Assembly: GCA_945957245.1 (NCBI GenBank)
Contig: CAMFLD010000037.1
Coordinates: 1 to 12,082 of the forward strand
Direction: 5' to 3'
Length of the DNA: 12,082 bases
Source of the DNA: an uncultured Flavobacterium sp.
GTDB taxonomy: Bacteria > Bacteroidota > Bacteroidia > Flavobacteriales > Flavobacteriaceae
A program made the position numbers and the translations under genes. The notes below the pieces were generated by a model. That model ran no database searches, was not told the DNA's origin, and was given only the letters and a program-made list of their open reading frames with translations. Of the stretch, positions 5,483 to 12,082 are shown piece by piece. The first letter of the stretch is position 1. Each line of letters begins with the position of its first letter.

Positions 5483-7693
5483 TTATCGGCCGAAGCCTCC
5501 ACTACTTTTTACTTTTTCAGTTTCGATTTGGGTATTTTCTTTTTTCAACGCCAGATTTCCGAAGTTGTAAGTAAGCGAAATACGGAACGTTCTCGTATCC
5601 GGTTTTTGATGGAATTGAGTCTCAAGGTTTGTTGATGACACCAATGCATTGATTTCATTTGAATTAAATACATCAAAACAGTGTAAACCAACTTTAAGAT
5701 TCTTATTCATAAATTCTCTTGTAAAAGTGATATCAAACTCCTGTATTGGTTTTGTAATCTGATAAATTTCCCATGTCCCTTTTGGCAGAATAAAATAAGA
5801 CATACTGTTCTTGATATTCCATGGCAGAATAAATTGAGCTTCTGCTGAATAATTTACAATAGGTTTATTTTTGAATGAAAAATCATATCCTTCGGTAGTT
5901 GTCTTGATGTAGTTGATATTGAAGAAAATATAATTCATCTTATCCATATTACTCATACGTTTCTGGAACTCTTCTTTTCCTTTAAAGAAATAATCCAACG
6001 GAACCGGGAAGGACGCATAAAAACTCAAGGTTTTGAATTTATCAAACTGCTGGAAAGTTGAGTTACTTACCAATTCTCCTGGTTTGGCTTCAAAAATAAA
6101 CTGGTTCTTGTCTTTTGCCACTGTATAATTCCCACCAATGGTTACAAATTGAAAGGCATTCAGTTTCAATTCATAATTATCATAAAAAGTGGGTTTCAAT
6201 AATGGATTTCCGTTTGAGGAATTGTATTGGTCGAAGTTGGCAAAGTTATTTGGATCCAATGTATTGTAATCGGCCTGCTGGATTTTTTTAGAATAAGAAG
6301 CCGAAAGGTTTACATTTTCATTAAATTCATACAAGGCACTCACATTAGGAAAGAAGTTAGAATTCTTAAAGTTTACCTGTGTTTCGTTTCCATCTCTAAC
6401 AGCATTTCTGTCTACTTTATAATCTTCAAAGCGGATTCCGGCAGTAAGGCTCAACTTTTTGATTTTCTTGCGTGCTTCAACATAAAAAGCGAGGTTATTT
6501 TCAGTATAATCAAAATCTGTTACCGAAGCTGTTGGGTTATTAAGGTTATATATTCCTTTATCATTAACCTTTATTGTATTGTACTTCCCGCCGGTATTCA
6601 AAGTAAAATCAATTTTTTTGAATGGTATCGAGAAATCATATTTCAGATAATAATTGGCCAATTTAAAATCAACATCCCCATTATAATATGTTGGAGTTCC
6701 ATTATCAAATCCGGTTGATTTGGTCAGCGGTCTTTTGCCAAAAAAATTGCTAAAAGCAGTAATATCGAGTGTCCTGCCAATAGTATCTAACTTTGTTTTA
6801 TATTGAAGACTTAGCTCATGATTGTTGTTTTTGTTTTTGGAAAGGCTGTTATTGGTATAATCAATACCTGTTCCCATAGTGCTCGCATCTGAAGAAACAC
6901 GGTCATTCCCTAAATTAAGGTTGTAGTTGAAAAGTAAATTGGATTTTTCATTCAATTTATAATTGGTTCCCGTTCTCCAGTAAAAATTACGATTAGTCAT
7001 TTTGGCCAGATTGCGCTGAAACAAATGTTCATTTGGAGTAAACGAAGTAAAAACCTGATCGTTTGTATTGAGGTTTTCGCTGTCGATATAGTTGTACCCA
7101 ATCATGGTTTGCCAACTCAAATCCTTAACCTTACCATTAAGCAGAACCTGAGGGCTTGGTTTTTGGTATTTATTGAAATTATAATTAATGTTAAAGCTGG
7201 CATTAACTCCTTTTTTTCTCTTACTGCTGGTTATAATGTTGATAATAGAACCGCTGGATCGGGCATCGTAAGAAGCTCCGGGATTATAAATTAACTCTAC
7301 TTTTTCAATAGAGTTTGCCGGTAAGGTTGCCAGATAGTTTTGAAGGTCAGTTCCGCTTAGTGAACTTGGTGCACCGTCAATATAAATAGTAACTCCTTTA
7401 CTGTTTAATGTAATACTTCCCGATGGCGAAGTAATTACACCCGGAATTTTCTTTACTGCTTCTAAGCTGCTTCCACTGTTAAGCATAGCATTGTCCCGAA
7501 CACTGATTGTAGTTTTATCCGACTCCACTTTGATATATTGCCGTTTATTGCCATAAACGGTAACTTCCTTCAATTCATTTATTTTGGTCTTTGTTGTGTC
7601 CGGTACGGACTGATTCTGTGATTCCTTTGGAGATTCCTGTGCAAAAGCACTTCCTGCTGCTAAGAAGAGCGCAGTCATAAGTAGTGATTTCAT
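5483..7693 (-). CDS. Outer-membrane beta-barrel protein with plug domain (TonB-receptor-like)
   Basis: This is a 736-residue outer-membrane protein. A signal peptide (1-18, cut after AFA before Gln19) is followed by a Thr/Lys/Gln-rich linker. A TonB-box-like LKEVTVYG (41-48) follows, then a plug domain to about 155 with VTIYIDGAP (101-109) and the conserved NPGASYDARSSGSIINI (137-153). The rest is a large barrel ending near RISLTYNFGN. This matches the Bacteroidota OMP_b-brl_3 type of TonB-dependent-receptor-like proteins. The carboxypeptidase-D-like N-terminal domain common in the family is absent. After the last strand there is a charged tail of about 25 residues ending GGFGR. No SusD partner or other nutrient-specific gene is adjacent, so the ligand is unknown. 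It lies 70 bases after the EamA gene on the same strand. I see no convincing promoter in that gap, so co-transcription is possible. Confidence 0.88.
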   Translation of the reverse strand: MKSLLMTALFLAAGSAFAQESPKESQNQSVPDTTKTKINELKEVTVYGNKRQYIKVESDKTTISVRDNAMLNSGSSLEAVKKIPGVITSPSGSITLNSKGVTIYIDGAPSSLSGTDLQNYLATLPANSIEKVELIYNPGASYDARSSGSIINIITSSKRKKGVNASFNINYNFNKYQKPSPQVLLNGKVKDLSWQTMIGYNYIDSENLNTNDQVFTSFTPNEHLFQRNLAKMTNRNFYWRTGTNYKLNEKSNLLFNYNLNLGNDRVSSDASTMGTGIDYTNNSLSKNKNNNHELSLQYKTKLDTIGRTLDITAFSNFFGKRPLTKSTGFDNGTPTYYNGDVDFKLANYYLKYDFSIPFKKIDFTLNTGGKYNTIKVNDKGIYNLNNPTASVTDFDYTENNLAFYVEARKKIKKLSLTAGIRFEDYKVDRNAVRDGNETQVNFKNSNFFPNVSALYEFNENVNLSASYSKKIQQADYNTLDPNNFANFDQYNSSNGNPLLKPTFYDNYELKLNAFQFVTIGGNYTVAKDKNQFIFEAKPGELVSNSTFQQFDKFKTLSFYASFPVPLDYFFKGKEEFQKRMSNMDKMNYIFFNINYIKTTTEGYDFSFKNKPIVNYSAEAQFILPWNIKNSMSYFILPKGTWEIYQITKPIQEFDITFTREFMNKNLKVGLHCFDVFNSNEINALVSSTNLETQFHQKPDTRTFRISLTYNFGNLALKKENTQIETEKVKSSGGFGR

Positions 7694-7763
7694 TTTAATT
7701 TTTGTTGATTGATGATTGTCAATAAGACTATCGCCTAAAGTTTTTGTTACATATGGCTTAAAA

Positions 7764-8645
7764 TTATTTTGCCTTTTTGTAATTGACGATAACTACACCA
7801 CTAATAATCAACACTGTGGCTACCACAATACGGCTGGTAATTACTTCGTCAAGGATCAGCCAACCTAAAAATAATGCTACCACCAGATTGATGTAAGATA
7901 ACACCACGACTCTTGTAGATGGCAACTGAGTAAGCAGATAACTAAAGGCAACATAACCAACTACTGAACCAAAAATGGCTAAATATATCAATGCTGCAAT
8001 GCTTCTTGAACTCCAATTTTCAGTTGAAAAGCCTGGGGTTATACAACATTGAATTGTGGTTAGAACTACTCCTGCTATCAGCATTTGAATGCAGACATTC
8101 ATCAACATAGAAAGCGGATTTTGGCTTCCTCTTTTAATAATGATAGTCCCTACAGACCAACACATTATAGCCATAAGCAAAGCACAAATACCAAGGCGGT
8201 ATTCGGGAATTAGTAAATCAGAAAGACTGCTTTGGTAAATGAAGAAAATCCCGGACATCCCCAACAGAATTCCAAAAAGGGTTTTGACGGAAAGTTTTTC
8301 GAAACCCAACAGTAGGTTAAGTATTAAAACACAAAAAGGAGTTAAGGTAGAAATTAGCGAAGCCAGACCGCTGGTGATGTATTTTTCTGAAAATGTGGTA
8401 AGGCCATTTGCCATGACAATCATCAGTAGGGAAAGAATAAAGGCTCTTATAAACTGTCTCAGACTGACTTTTTCCAGTTTTTTATTCCAAAAAAGATAAC
8501 CAAAAATAAGGCTTCCTGAAATAAGATTCCGGATTCCTGCCAGAATAAAAGGTGGAATCGTTTCAACACCAACCCTAATAGCTAAGAAAGTTGTACCCCA
8601 AAAGAATGCGACACAAAATAGGGCCAAATAGAGTTTTGTTTTCAA
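7764..8645 (-). CDS. EamA (drug/metabolite transporter) family permease, TTG start
   Basis: This is a 293-residue inner-membrane protein with about ten hydrophobic spans arranged as two EamA repeats (about 5-136 and 150-289). The first repeat opens with AFFWGTTFLAIRVG. The second contains GSVVGYVAFSYLL and ends with a LGWLILDE helix motif, then a Lys-rich cytoplasmic tail. These transporters export amino acids, metabolites or drugs; the substrate cannot be read here. The start is TTG at 8645-8643. An in-frame TAG, the stop of the upstream GH3 gene, lies only four codons upstream with no ATG between. The first helix begins immediately after the TTG, so no later start fits. Nine bases separate it from the GH3 stop, so it is probably translated by coupling in a GH3-EamA operon. 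Confidence 0.9.
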   Translation of the reverse strand: MKTKLYLALFCVAFFWGTTFLAIRVGVETIPPFILAGIRNLISGSLIFGYLFWNKKLEKVSLRQFIRAFILSLLMIVMANGLTTFSEKYITSGLASLISTLTPFCVLILNLLLGFEKLSVKTLFGILLGMSGIFFIYQSSLSDLLIPEYRLGICALLMAIMCWSVGTIIIKRGSQNPLSMLMNVCIQMLIAGVVLTTIQCCITPGFSTENWSSRSIAALIYLAIFGSVVGYVAFSYLLTQLPSTRVVVLSYINLVVALFLGWLILDEVITSRIVVATVLIISGVVIVNYKKAK

Positions 8646-8654
8646 ATGTTTCTT

Positions 8655-10181
8655 CTATAATGATTTCTGAATCTGCATATTCTTAAGCTGTTCCAGATAA
8701 TCACGTTCGTTGGAAAGTCTTGGAATTTTATGCTGTCCGCCAAGTTTATTATTCTCCTTGAGCCAGTCATAGAAGAGATTATGCCTTGCTACATTTACTG
8801 TAAGCGGATTTAAAGTCATATTGTTGTAGCGTTTAGCTTCATAATCTGAATTGAGCGACTGCAGGTTTTCATCCAATATTCTTTGAAACTGGTTAATATC
8901 TTCGGGATGTTTGACAAATTCTACCATCCATTCATGCGCTCCTTTTTCTTTACCTTTCATAAAAACAGGGGCAACGGTATAATCTTTTATTTCGCAGTTC
9001 ATTGCCAGACAGGTTTTGGCCAAAGCCATATCGGTATTTTCGACCATTAACTCTTCACCAAAAACATTAATGTGATGTTTGGTTCTTCCGGAAACTCGGA
9101 TTCGATATGGAGAAAGTGAGGTAAACCTAACCGTATCACCAATCAAATACCGCCAAAGCCCTGCATTCGTAGTAATAACTACAGCATAGTTTTTGAACAG
9201 CTCAACATCGGCTAAACGCACCACTTTTTGATTTTCGGTGCCAAAGGTATCCATTGGAATAAATTCATAAAAAATACCATAATCCAGCATTAGGAGTAAA
9301 TCATTAGAGTAATTCAAATCCTGAATGGCAAAAAATCCTTCGGAAGCATTATAAATTTCATAGTATTTGAAATTATTGGCCGGGAGTAACTTTTTATATT
9401 GTTCACGGTAAGGTTCGAAACTCACGCCTCCATGAAAATAAACTTCCAGGTTAGGCCAAAGTTCCATCAGGTTTTCTTTCCCGGTTTCGGCAATGATTCG
9501 GTTGAGTAATACAAGCATCCATGACGGAACACCTGCAAAACTGGTTACGTTTTCATTTTTAGTTTCGTTAATGATATGCGTAAGCTTAGTCTCCCATTCA
9601 CTCATTAATGAAACCTTGCTGCTTGGCGTACTGCTGAATTCTGCCCACATAGGCATGTTTTCTATCAGAATAGCTGATAAATCTCCAAAATAAGTATTAT
9701 TGTTTTCATAGATTTGTGAACTTCCACCCAATCGAAGGCTTTTTCCTAAAAACATTTCGGAGTTTTCGTTGTTATTCAAGTACATACAAAGCAAATCTTT
9801 ACTGCCTTTATAATGACAATTTTCCAGCGCTTCACTACTCACGGGAATAAATTTACTTTTGGCATTTGTAGTACCACTGGACTTGGCAAACCATTTGATC
9901 GGTGTGTTCCAAAAAACGTTCTGGGCTCCTTTTCGGGTCAGCTCAATCATGGGTTCCAAATCTTCATAGGTAGAAATTGGAACTCTTTCGGCAAAGGTCT
10001 GATAGGATTTAACACTGGTAAAATCATATTTCTGCCCTATCACAGTTTCTTCTGAAGAACGAATTAAGTTCATCATCAGCTCTTCCTGTACTTCGTGAGG
10101 GTATTTAAGAAACAATTCAATCTGGTGGATGCGTTGTTTCAAAACCCAGGAAGCTATAGAATTTATTAGTGGTATTGGCAT
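8655..10181 (-). CDS. GH3-family acyl-adenylating enzyme ('auxin-responsive promoter' family)
   Basis: This is a 508-residue cytosolic protein of the GH3 family. Plant members are acyl-acid amido synthetases that adenylate a carboxylate and pass it to an amino acid; bacterial members are largely uncharacterised. The nucleotide-binding features are clear: the P-loop-like SSGTT (101-105) followed by Lys108/Lys110, FHGG (249-252), YNASEG (277-282), GDTV (348-351) and the GRTKHHINVFGEEL hinge segment (365-378). A C-terminal Lys485 in GGQHKIPRL is a candidate for the lysine typical of adenylating enzymes. All family landmarks are intact, so the enzyme is probably active, but neither acid nor amine substrate can be deduced. 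It is the first gene of the minus-strand unit and is followed at 9 bases by an EamA permease. The database name refers to plant history and does not imply auxin metabolism here. Confidence 0.92.
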   Translation of the reverse strand: MPIPLINSIASWVLKQRIHQIELFLKYPHEVQEELMMNLIRSSEETVIGQKYDFTSVKSYQTFAERVPISTYEDLEPMIELTRKGAQNVFWNTPIKWFAKSSGTTNAKSKFIPVSSEALENCHYKGSKDLLCMYLNNNENSEMFLGKSLRLGGSSQIYENNNTYFGDLSAILIENMPMWAEFSSTPSSKVSLMSEWETKLTHIINETKNENVTSFAGVPSWMLVLLNRIIAETGKENLMELWPNLEVYFHGGVSFEPYREQYKKLLPANNFKYYEIYNASEGFFAIQDLNYSNDLLLMLDYGIFYEFIPMDTFGTENQKVVRLADVELFKNYAVVITTNAGLWRYLIGDTVRFTSLSPYRIRVSGRTKHHINVFGEELMVENTDMALAKTCLAMNCEIKDYTVAPVFMKGKEKGAHEWMVEFVKHPEDINQFQRILDENLQSLNSDYEAKRYNNMTLNPLTVNVARHNLFYDWLKENNKLGGQHKIPRLSNERDYLEQLKNMQIQKSL

Positions 10182-10274
10182 TTTTAGAATAGCAGATTAT
10201 GAATTACGAATAATGAATTATAACTTTACGCTAAAATAACAAATTAATCCTAATTTATAATCTTCTATTAAACG
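10182..10274. promoter_or_regulatory. Divergent intergenic region between GH3 and DUF2797 genes
   Basis: These 93 very AT-rich bases must carry both divergent promoters unless the genes are read from further away. Neither strand shows an exact TAnnTTTG. Near matches are TAACTTTA on the + strand (about 10221-10228) and TTAATTTG on the minus strand (about 10240-10247), each with one mismatch. The octamer ATGAATTA occurs twice (10199-10206 and 10213-10220), in a run of AATTC/GAATT-type repeats that is common in spacers of this kind of genome. No terminator or riboswitch-like fold was recognised. Confidence 0.4.
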
Positions 10275-11069
10275 ATGACATACGAAGGCGTGCTCACCAA
10301 AATGCAAACGGAATTCTCCAATCCGATTCAATATTATCTGGTTTTTGAGAATAGTTTTTTGAGTTTGAACCAATTATTGGGCAAGCCAATGGAAATTCAG
10401 TTTGTAGGTTATCAATGTTTAAACTGTGGCAAAAAGAAAAAAATTTTCCGTCAGGGATTCTGCTATGACTGTTTCATGAGTTCGGCTGCTGCCGGAGATT
10501 GGATTATGAAACCTGAACTAAGCACTGCCCATCTCGATATAGAAGACAGGGATTTGGAATACGAAAAGAAAGTCCAGCTGCAACCGCACATCGTTTACCT
10601 TGCCTTATCCAGTGAAGTAAAGGTTGGAGTTACCAGAGGAACCCAAGTGCCAACACGCTGGATTGACCAAGGCGCTGTACAGGCTATTCCGATTGTGGAA
10701 GTACCCAACCGTTATTTAGCCGGAATCACTGAAGTGGCATTGAAAAACCATTATTCGGATAAAACTAATTGGCAAAAAATGCTCAAGAATGAAATCCCTA
10801 AGGTTGATTTGATTCAGGAACGGGCTTCTTTACAAAATCTGATTCCGAATGAGGTCAGGGAATATTACCACAGTGACCGGAATGATTTACTGGAACTTCA
10901 TTATCCTGTTATGAGCTATCCGTCCAAGGTTAACAGCCTTAATTTGGACAAATCCCATAATTATTCCGGCAAACTTTCGGGCGTAAAGGGACAATACCTG
11001 ATGTTTGAAGACGGAACCGTTTTTAACGTACGTACTTTTGAAGGTTATGTGGTAAAGATTGATGTTTAG
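10275..11069 (+). CDS. DUF2797 protein with CxxC zinc pair and GIY-YIG-like region
   Basis: This is a 264-residue protein of the uncharacterised DUF2797 family. The N-terminal part contains CLNCGKKKKIF and FCYDCF (Cys48, Cys51, Cys63, Cys66), a four-cysteine pattern expected to bind zinc. It is followed by a region I read as GIY-YIG-like: IVYLAL (106-111), VKVGVTR (115-121), Arg128, and Glu153 before a conserved-looking YSDKTNWQ (160-167). The order Tyr, K-V-G-x-T, Arg, Glu mimics the catalytic layout of GIY-YIG nucleases, but this is pattern reading, not a demonstrated homology. The last 60 residues contain a small beta-rich segment (SGKLSGVKGQYLMFEDGTVF). No signal peptide or membrane span is seen. 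It is divergent from the GH3 gene, and nothing nearby indicates its role. A nucleic-acid-binding function is plausible. Confidence 0.85.
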   Translation: MTYEGVLTKMQTEFSNPIQYYLVFENSFLSLNQLLGKPMEIQFVGYQCLNCGKKKKIFRQGFCYDCFMSSAAAGDWIMKPELSTAHLDIEDRDLEYEKKVQLQPHIVYLALSSEVKVGVTRGTQVPTRWIDQGAVQAIPIVEVPNRYLAGITEVALKNHYSDKTNWQKMLKNEIPKVDLIQERASLQNLIPNEVREYYHSDRNDLLELHYPVMSYPSKVNSLNLDKSHNYSGKLSGVKGQYLMFEDGTVFNVRTFEGYVVKIDV

Positions 11070-11111
11070 AAATATGCAATAGCTGAATATTTATTTGAAT
11101 TTTAACCAACA

Positions 11112-11573
11112 CTAGGCATTCTTTTGTTCAAGTAACGTTAATAACTGTTCGTTGAATGTCTGTGTTGTATTGCCCAGTGTTGAAAAAAATGTTTTATCAA
11201 AATTCTCAACAGTTATTACAGCCTGTTTTATAATCTTGATTCCATTTTCAGTAAGTCCGACAGTTTTCGCTCTTGTATCTGTCTTATGCTCCTGACGTTG
11301 TATGAGTTGTTTTGTTTGCAAAGTTCTTAAGACTGTTGAAGTTGTCATTGGGTCAATTTTAGTATGCGACGACAATAAAATTTGAGTTACATCCTGTTTC
11401 TGTAATGTAAGCCAATGAATACTAGCCATTAACACGAACTGAGAATGTGTCAGATCATGAGGTTCTAATGCTTTTTTGATTTCCCTTTGCCACAAATTGG
11501 TGACCTGCCATAATAAAAAGCCCGAACTGTCTTCTGCTTTTTCTACGCTGAAAGTGTTATCACTGGATTTCAT
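11112..11573 (-). CDS. MarR-family transcriptional regulator
   Basis: This is a 153-residue winged helix-turn-helix regulator of the MarR type, a dimer that normally represses transcription and is released by a small ligand or oxidation. An N-terminal dimerisation helix (FLLWQVTNLWQREI, 19-32) leads into HDLTHSQFVLMASI. The DNA-recognition region is KIDPMTTSTVLRTLQ (72-86). The wing carries HKTDTRAKTVGLTENG (96-111), with the Asp99-x-Arg101 pair diagnostic of the family. The C-terminal helices complete the dimer interface. It contains no cysteine, so a thiol-oxidation switch like OhrR is unlikely. Its ATG overlaps the stop of the upstream SRPBCC gene (ATGA), so the pair is translationally coupled. 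The promoter palindrome upstream is the obvious candidate for its binding site. The inducer is unknown. Confidence 0.93.
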   Translation of the reverse strand: MKSSDNTFSVEKAEDSSGFLLWQVTNLWQREIKKALEPHDLTHSQFVLMASIHWLTLQKQDVTQILLSSHTKIDPMTTSTVLRTLQTKQLIQRQEHKTDTRAKTVGLTENGIKIIKQAVITVENFDKTFFSTLGNTTQTFNEQLLTLLEQKNA

Positions 11574-11989
11574 AATTTTTTAGCGGCTATAATTTGTTGT
11601 TCCATATCATCAGGTAAGGCATCTACAATTTTTTGAGCCACGATTTTTACCCATAAGAAACCTAAAATTCCTTTAACGGTCATTGTTGTTGTTAATTTGA
11701 GTCCGTCTTGCGTTTCTTCAAAAGTATGCTTTCCATACATTTTTGCCAATGGAAATTTAGTAAAATCCGTGAAACTTTTATTTTCGGTTGCTTCTACAAT
11801 TCCGATTTTAAGTTTCGGTCCTCCTTTTGGCTGGAACATGAAATGATTTCCTTTTTCAAATTTTCCTTCCAATTTTGCAAATTCAACTCCTTTATCCCAG
11901 GTGTGCCAAGTATTAACATCTGAAAAGAGTTTCCACATTTGTTCTTTTGTTACCTCTTTAGTTAGTACTGAATGAGATTTTGTCCACAT
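11570..11989 (-). CDS. SRPBCC (START-like/polyketide cyclase-type) ligand-binding protein
   Basis: This is a 139-residue single-domain protein of the SRPBCC helix-grip fold. Signs are the opening VLTKEVTKEQMWKLFSDVNTWHTWD segment (8-32), in which a strand, a helix and the Trp-x-x-Trp pair are typical. Beta strands follow (EKGNHFMFQPKGGP; KLKIGIVEATENKSF; KHTFEETQDGLKLTTTMTV). The long C-terminal helix carries KIVAQKIVDALPDDMEQQIIAAKKL. These proteins bind hydrophobic small molecules in a deep cavity; some are cyclases or hydrolases, and many are uncharacterised. No catalytic assignment is possible. It is the first gene of a two-gene unit with the MarR regulator and overlaps it by four bases. 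One possibility is that it binds or removes the ligand sensed by the regulator, but that is inference from context. Confidence 0.85.
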   Translation of the reverse strand: MWTKSHSVLTKEVTKEQMWKLFSDVNTWHTWDKGVEFAKLEGKFEKGNHFMFQPKGGPKLKIGIVEATENKSFTDFTKFPLAKMYGKHTFEETQDGLKLTTTMTVKGILGFLWVKIVAQKIVDALPDDMEQQIIAAKKL

Positions 11990-12021
11990 ACTTTTATTGA
12001 ATTAAATGAATAAATATTTTT

Positions 12022-12060
12022 ATAAGCACAAATATAATAAGCGCACTTATAATATACAAA
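12022..12060 (-). promoter_or_regulatory. Promoter and probable MarR operator of the SRPBCC-marR operon
   Basis: Read on the minus strand, a TTTG -33 element (12060-12057) is followed after exactly 20 bases by TATATTTG (12036-12029), a full match to the Bacteroidota promoter pattern. Inside the spacer lies the palindrome ATAAG-CGCA-CTTAT (12037-12050). A second copy of its left half, ATAAGCACA (12022-12030), overlaps the -7 element, 15 bases from the first ATAAGCGCA (12037-12045). Transcription would start near 12023, about 33 bases before the ATG. A dimeric repressor bound there would block the polymerase. Confidence 0.75.
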
Positions 12061-12082
12061 TTTATTTATTTCAAAAACTCAA

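Noticed and set aside
6227..6718. 163-codon open frame on the + strand inside the outer-membrane protein gene
   Set aside because: It lies wholly antisense to a well-supported CDS, its Ile/Lys/Phe-rich translation looks like a complement artefact, and no family or start signal is visible.
7694..7763. Separate promoter for the outer-membrane protein gene
   Set aside because: No TAnnTTTG with a correctly spaced TTG could be found on the minus strand. Read-through from EamA or a non-consensus promoter is left open.
10191..10227. AATTC/GAATT-type repeats ahead of the GH3 gene as a possible mobile element end or CRISPR-like array
   Set aside because: There are only two exact octamer copies with no regular spacers and no transposase. 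Such AT-rich repeats are common in intergenic DNA of this group.
11070..11111. Possible terminator between the converging DUF2797 and marR genes
   Set aside because: In 42 bases I find only a weak AATAT/ATATT pairing with no GC-rich stem and no convincing T-run.

Overview
The window looks like ordinary chromosomal DNA from a member of the Bacteroidota, most likely Flavobacterium or a close relative. The evidence is an AT-rich sequence, A-rich start regions with no Shine-Dalgarno sequence, two promoters matching the Bacteroidota pattern TTTG/TTG-N20-TAnnTTTG, an outer-membrane beta-barrel protein of the Bacteroidota type, and a trigger factor with a divergent PPIase region. Twelve protein genes are supported. 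I see no tRNA, rRNA, CRISPR array, insertion sequence or phage module, and no gap between genes longer than about 165 bases.

Layout, left to right. (1) Positions 24-1874, + strand: pdxJ (vitamin B6 synthesis), a YbfF-like alpha/beta hydrolase overlapping it by one base, and a small four-helix membrane protein of the YvlD/'phage holin 4' family. (2) Positions 1956-5432, + strand: the protein quality-control block tig, clpP and clpX. tig has its own promoter, embedded in a perfect inverted repeat, and ends in a strong terminator. clpP and clpX follow and are separated by an octanucleotide-repeat hairpin. (3) A symmetric hairpin at 5433-5460 ends clpX and the converging minus-strand unit. (4) Positions 10181-5483, minus strand: a GH3-type acyl-adenylating enzyme, an EamA transporter with a TTG start 9 bases after the GH3 stop, and an outer-membrane beta-barrel/plug protein. 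(5) Positions 10275-11069, + strand: a DUF2797 protein with a zinc-ribbon-like CxxC pair and a region resembling GIY-YIG. (6) Positions 11989-11112, minus strand: an SRPBCC protein and a MarR regulator joined by an ATGA overlap, behind a textbook promoter with a palindrome in its spacer.

How the genes work together: trigger factor and ClpXP form the nascent-chain folding and ATP-dependent proteolysis module. GH3 and EamA are probably co-transcribed, so a link between an acyl-amide product and export is conceivable but unproven. The SRPBCC-MarR pair is probably self-regulated through the promoter palindrome. No clear undescribed multi-gene system is visible. The observations most worth following are the MarR promoter/operator, the GIY-YIG-like reading of DUF2797, the clpP-clpX repeat hairpin, the inverted repeat over the tig promoter, and the uncharacterised GH3 enzyme with its neighbours.
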